The notes under the pieces are model-generated. The model saw only the letters and a list, made by a program, of their open reading frames with translations. It was not told where the DNA came from and made no database searches. A program made the translations under genes and the position numbers. A stretch of DNA of 64,000 nucleotides from Zonotrichia leucophrys gambelii (taxonomy: Eukaryota; Chordata; Aves; Passeriformes; Passerellidae): the NCBI RefSeq assembly GCF_028769735.1, contig NC_088178.1, positions 18,302,357 through 18,366,356 of the forward strand. The letters are read 5' to 3'. Shown here piece by piece: positions 62,301-64,000 of this stretch. The first letter of the stretch is position 1. Each line of letters opens with the position of its first letter.

Positions 62301-63054
62301 GTTGATGACTGGCCCTGACCAATGCCACAGAATTTGACTTCATGTCCATTAGTTTCGTACACAAAGGAAGAACAGACTTGATTTTACAAGAAATTTTAAG
62401 TGATGCAGAAGAAAGTTTAAATATCAGTATTCTGAGCAAATTAGCATAAGCACAGAAAAACATTCTTCAAATAGTGATTTTGCAATGAAGCTTGCAAAAA
62501 ATGTAATGTCTTGTGAGGAAAGCAGTTTATACAGGAAATTCTTTTTTTAAGATCTTAGTTTATAATCAAATAAAAAATGAGTTAGAAGAATATACCTCAT
62601 AAAACTCCTGGAGTGAACAAAATCCTTTATTGTTCTTTAGCAAGGGGGTAAAGGCACACACCTCCCGTATTTTTACAGCTTTTTTCTCATAGATCTCTTT
62701 GTGGGTCAAGCCTAATACTTTCACACAGCACAGGAAAGTACTAGTCAGCATACTCTGTATTGTAAATAACTTAAAATGAGAAGTGAATCAAATGGGATTA
62801 TTTTTCACTAACTCCTATAAGCATTCAATTGGTCGTGAATGTTAGAAATCAGAGAGACCAAATGTATGTTTTCTGGTTCAGTGACTTCACTTTACAGAAT
62901 TACTTTCCTATCAAAAGGGGAAATGGTCAAGTTGACTCAGAAAATACTGTGGGAAATAAAAAGAAGCAATTCTTTTGTCAGCTGGACTTCTGAACAGCAG
63001 TAAAGACAGTCATTCTTATCTTGTGTTTGTGTGCTAATCTTCATGAGACTGACC
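59322..63054. other. AT-rich noncoding stretch, no gene seen
   Basis: The longest frame is 148 codons on the minus strand at 59612-60058. It is rich in Lys, Ser and Gln, with no domain I recognise. From base composition I estimate that a frame this long could well occur by chance in a window of this size, so it is not annotated as a gene. Short A and T runs occur near 60941 and 61001. Otherwise unique AT-rich DNA. Confidence 0.68.
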
Positions 63055-63192
63055 TTGAGATGAGCTCAGCTGGTGAGACTGAACCCACGCTGAGGTTGTG
63101 GGCTCCATCCTGTATGGGCCATTCGCTCAGGAGCTGAACTTGATGATCCTTGTGGAGTCCTTCCAACTCAGGACTTTCAGCGGTTCTGTGAT
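63055..63192 (+). mobile_element. tRNA-derived SINE with CR1-like tail (TguSINE1 type)
   Basis: The 5' part is a decayed tRNA gene: GAGCTCAGCTGGT matches the A box, and GGTTGTGGGCTCCATCC followed by TGTATGGGCC matches the B box and the 3' arm of a tRNA-Ile-like head. The 3' part reads GAACTTGATGATCCTTGTGG, then GTCCTTCCAACTCAGGA, then TTCTGTGATC, which is a CR1 tail. A tRNA-Ile head joined to a CR1 tail is the known design of TguSINE1 in passerine birds, thought to be copied by CR1 machinery. Relative to the tRNA, part of the D and anticodon arms is lost, so it is not a working tRNA gene. Confidence 0.82.
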
Positions 63193-64000
63193 CAACTCAG
63201 AAACAGTAGTGACTTCTTCACTGTGAGATTTTTAATTATTTATGAGTGGTCACATTGGGCTAGACTTGGACTTTCTTCCCAGTCATAAAGCAGAGGGACT
63301 TGGACCCATTGGAGAGGCAGTCTCAAGAAGAGTTTTGGAAATTAATCATGTGAATCTACATCTGAGTTATCAGAAATAGTGTTTTGTAGCTTGGTTATAC
63401 AGCCAATAAACTACTTTTTCTCTATCTTTTACTTGGTTGGATGATGGGAAGCCGTAAGTGTGGGACTACACCTCCCTCTGCTCACTCTCATCTTCCCTCC
63501 TCTCCCAGCCCATACTTAATGACTGTACTCCAAGAAGTTGTCACAGGAGTAGAAAGGAAATTCTTCCATTTTATGATCCCCTTTAAAAAGATGCTTAATT
63601 AAATTCACAGCCCAGCCTCTGTGAGGCCTCTTTCAATTCTAATATTGGCAAGAACGTGAAATAATATCTTTGTTCCACACGTTTTAACCTTTTATTCCTT
63701 CCTGGTGCCAAAATGCAAAGTTTAAAATGGTGTGCAGTGGCATGCAGCTGTGAAAACAGAATGATTTCTGGACATGATTACATTGAAAACCAAATTTGTT
63801 ATCTACTCTCAAAGGTGAATATTCAGTGCATTTTTTTTCCCTTACCCACTTAACCTCTGAAATGTAATACATTTACAGAAAAAAATTCCAATCATTTAGC
63901 ATCTACTGCCTCTATTCCTTTGTGTGCTTTTCCACATCCCCAGTGATCAATGCTAAGCATTTTATCAGATTCAAGACTGTAATAAACAGTGGAAATAGAG
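63193..64000. other. noncoding stretch to the window end
   Basis: No gene and no nameable repeat. A pyrimidine-rich patch lies at about 63465-63510 and an 8-T run near 63832. The only open frame of note is 62 codons at 63684-63872 on the minus strand, which is unremarkable. Confidence 0.7.

Noticed and set aside
63055..63130. possible functional tRNA gene
   Set aside because: The D and anticodon arms are damaged and the segment runs into a CR1 tail, so it is the head of a SINE.

Overview
This window is vertebrate nuclear DNA, almost certainly from a bird and most likely a passerine. It is AT-rich and full of stops in all frames. It carries several CR1 LINE fragments, a solo LTR of a type common in bird genomes, and a tRNA-headed SINE with a CR1-like tail of the kind reported in passerines. 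I see no bacterial organisation: no operons, ribosome binding sites, CRISPR arrays or dense coding.

I find no protein-coding gene that I can support. The longest open frames (207, 199, 151, 150, 148 and 146 codons) fall in GC-rich patches, lie antisense to a CR1, or are close to what chance gives in 64 kb. None shows a recognisable domain or convincing splice signals. The window could be an intergenic desert or the inside of a very large intron; the sequence alone does not decide.

Layout: 1-2029 is AT-rich unique sequence with fossil palindromic repeats. 2030-2939 is a repeat cluster of a short CR1 tail, a longer minus-strand CR1 and a plus-strand solo LTR. 2940-9819 is unique sequence with two tight hairpins near 8.5-8.8 kb. 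An old CR1 fragment at about 9822-9975 leads into a GC-rich patch at 10.0-10.5 kb with an 18-bp tandem duplication. 10.5-36.4 kb is mostly unique, with TA/TG microsatellites at 17.6 and 25.4 kb, a poly(A) tract at 29.9 kb and stretches that look like conserved noncoding DNA. A minus-strand CR1 with a decayed ORF2 C-terminus lies at 36.37-36.85 kb. A fossil palindromic element is at 40.5 kb, a plus-strand CR1 tail at 44.5 kb and a possible MIR tail at 44.9 kb. A GC-rich block at 47.8-48.9 kb has a 24-bp duplication. A long TG/TA microsatellite and a MIR-like fragment lie at 54.0-54.5 kb, a second palindromic fossil at 55.8 kb, a perfect 28-bp palindrome at 59.3 kb and the tRNA-derived SINE at 63.06-63.19 kb.

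There is no gene cooperation to describe. The content worth a second look is the layered transposon record, especially one old palindromic family present in several decayed copies, plus a few structured or possibly regulatory segments. I did not find a new multi-gene system.
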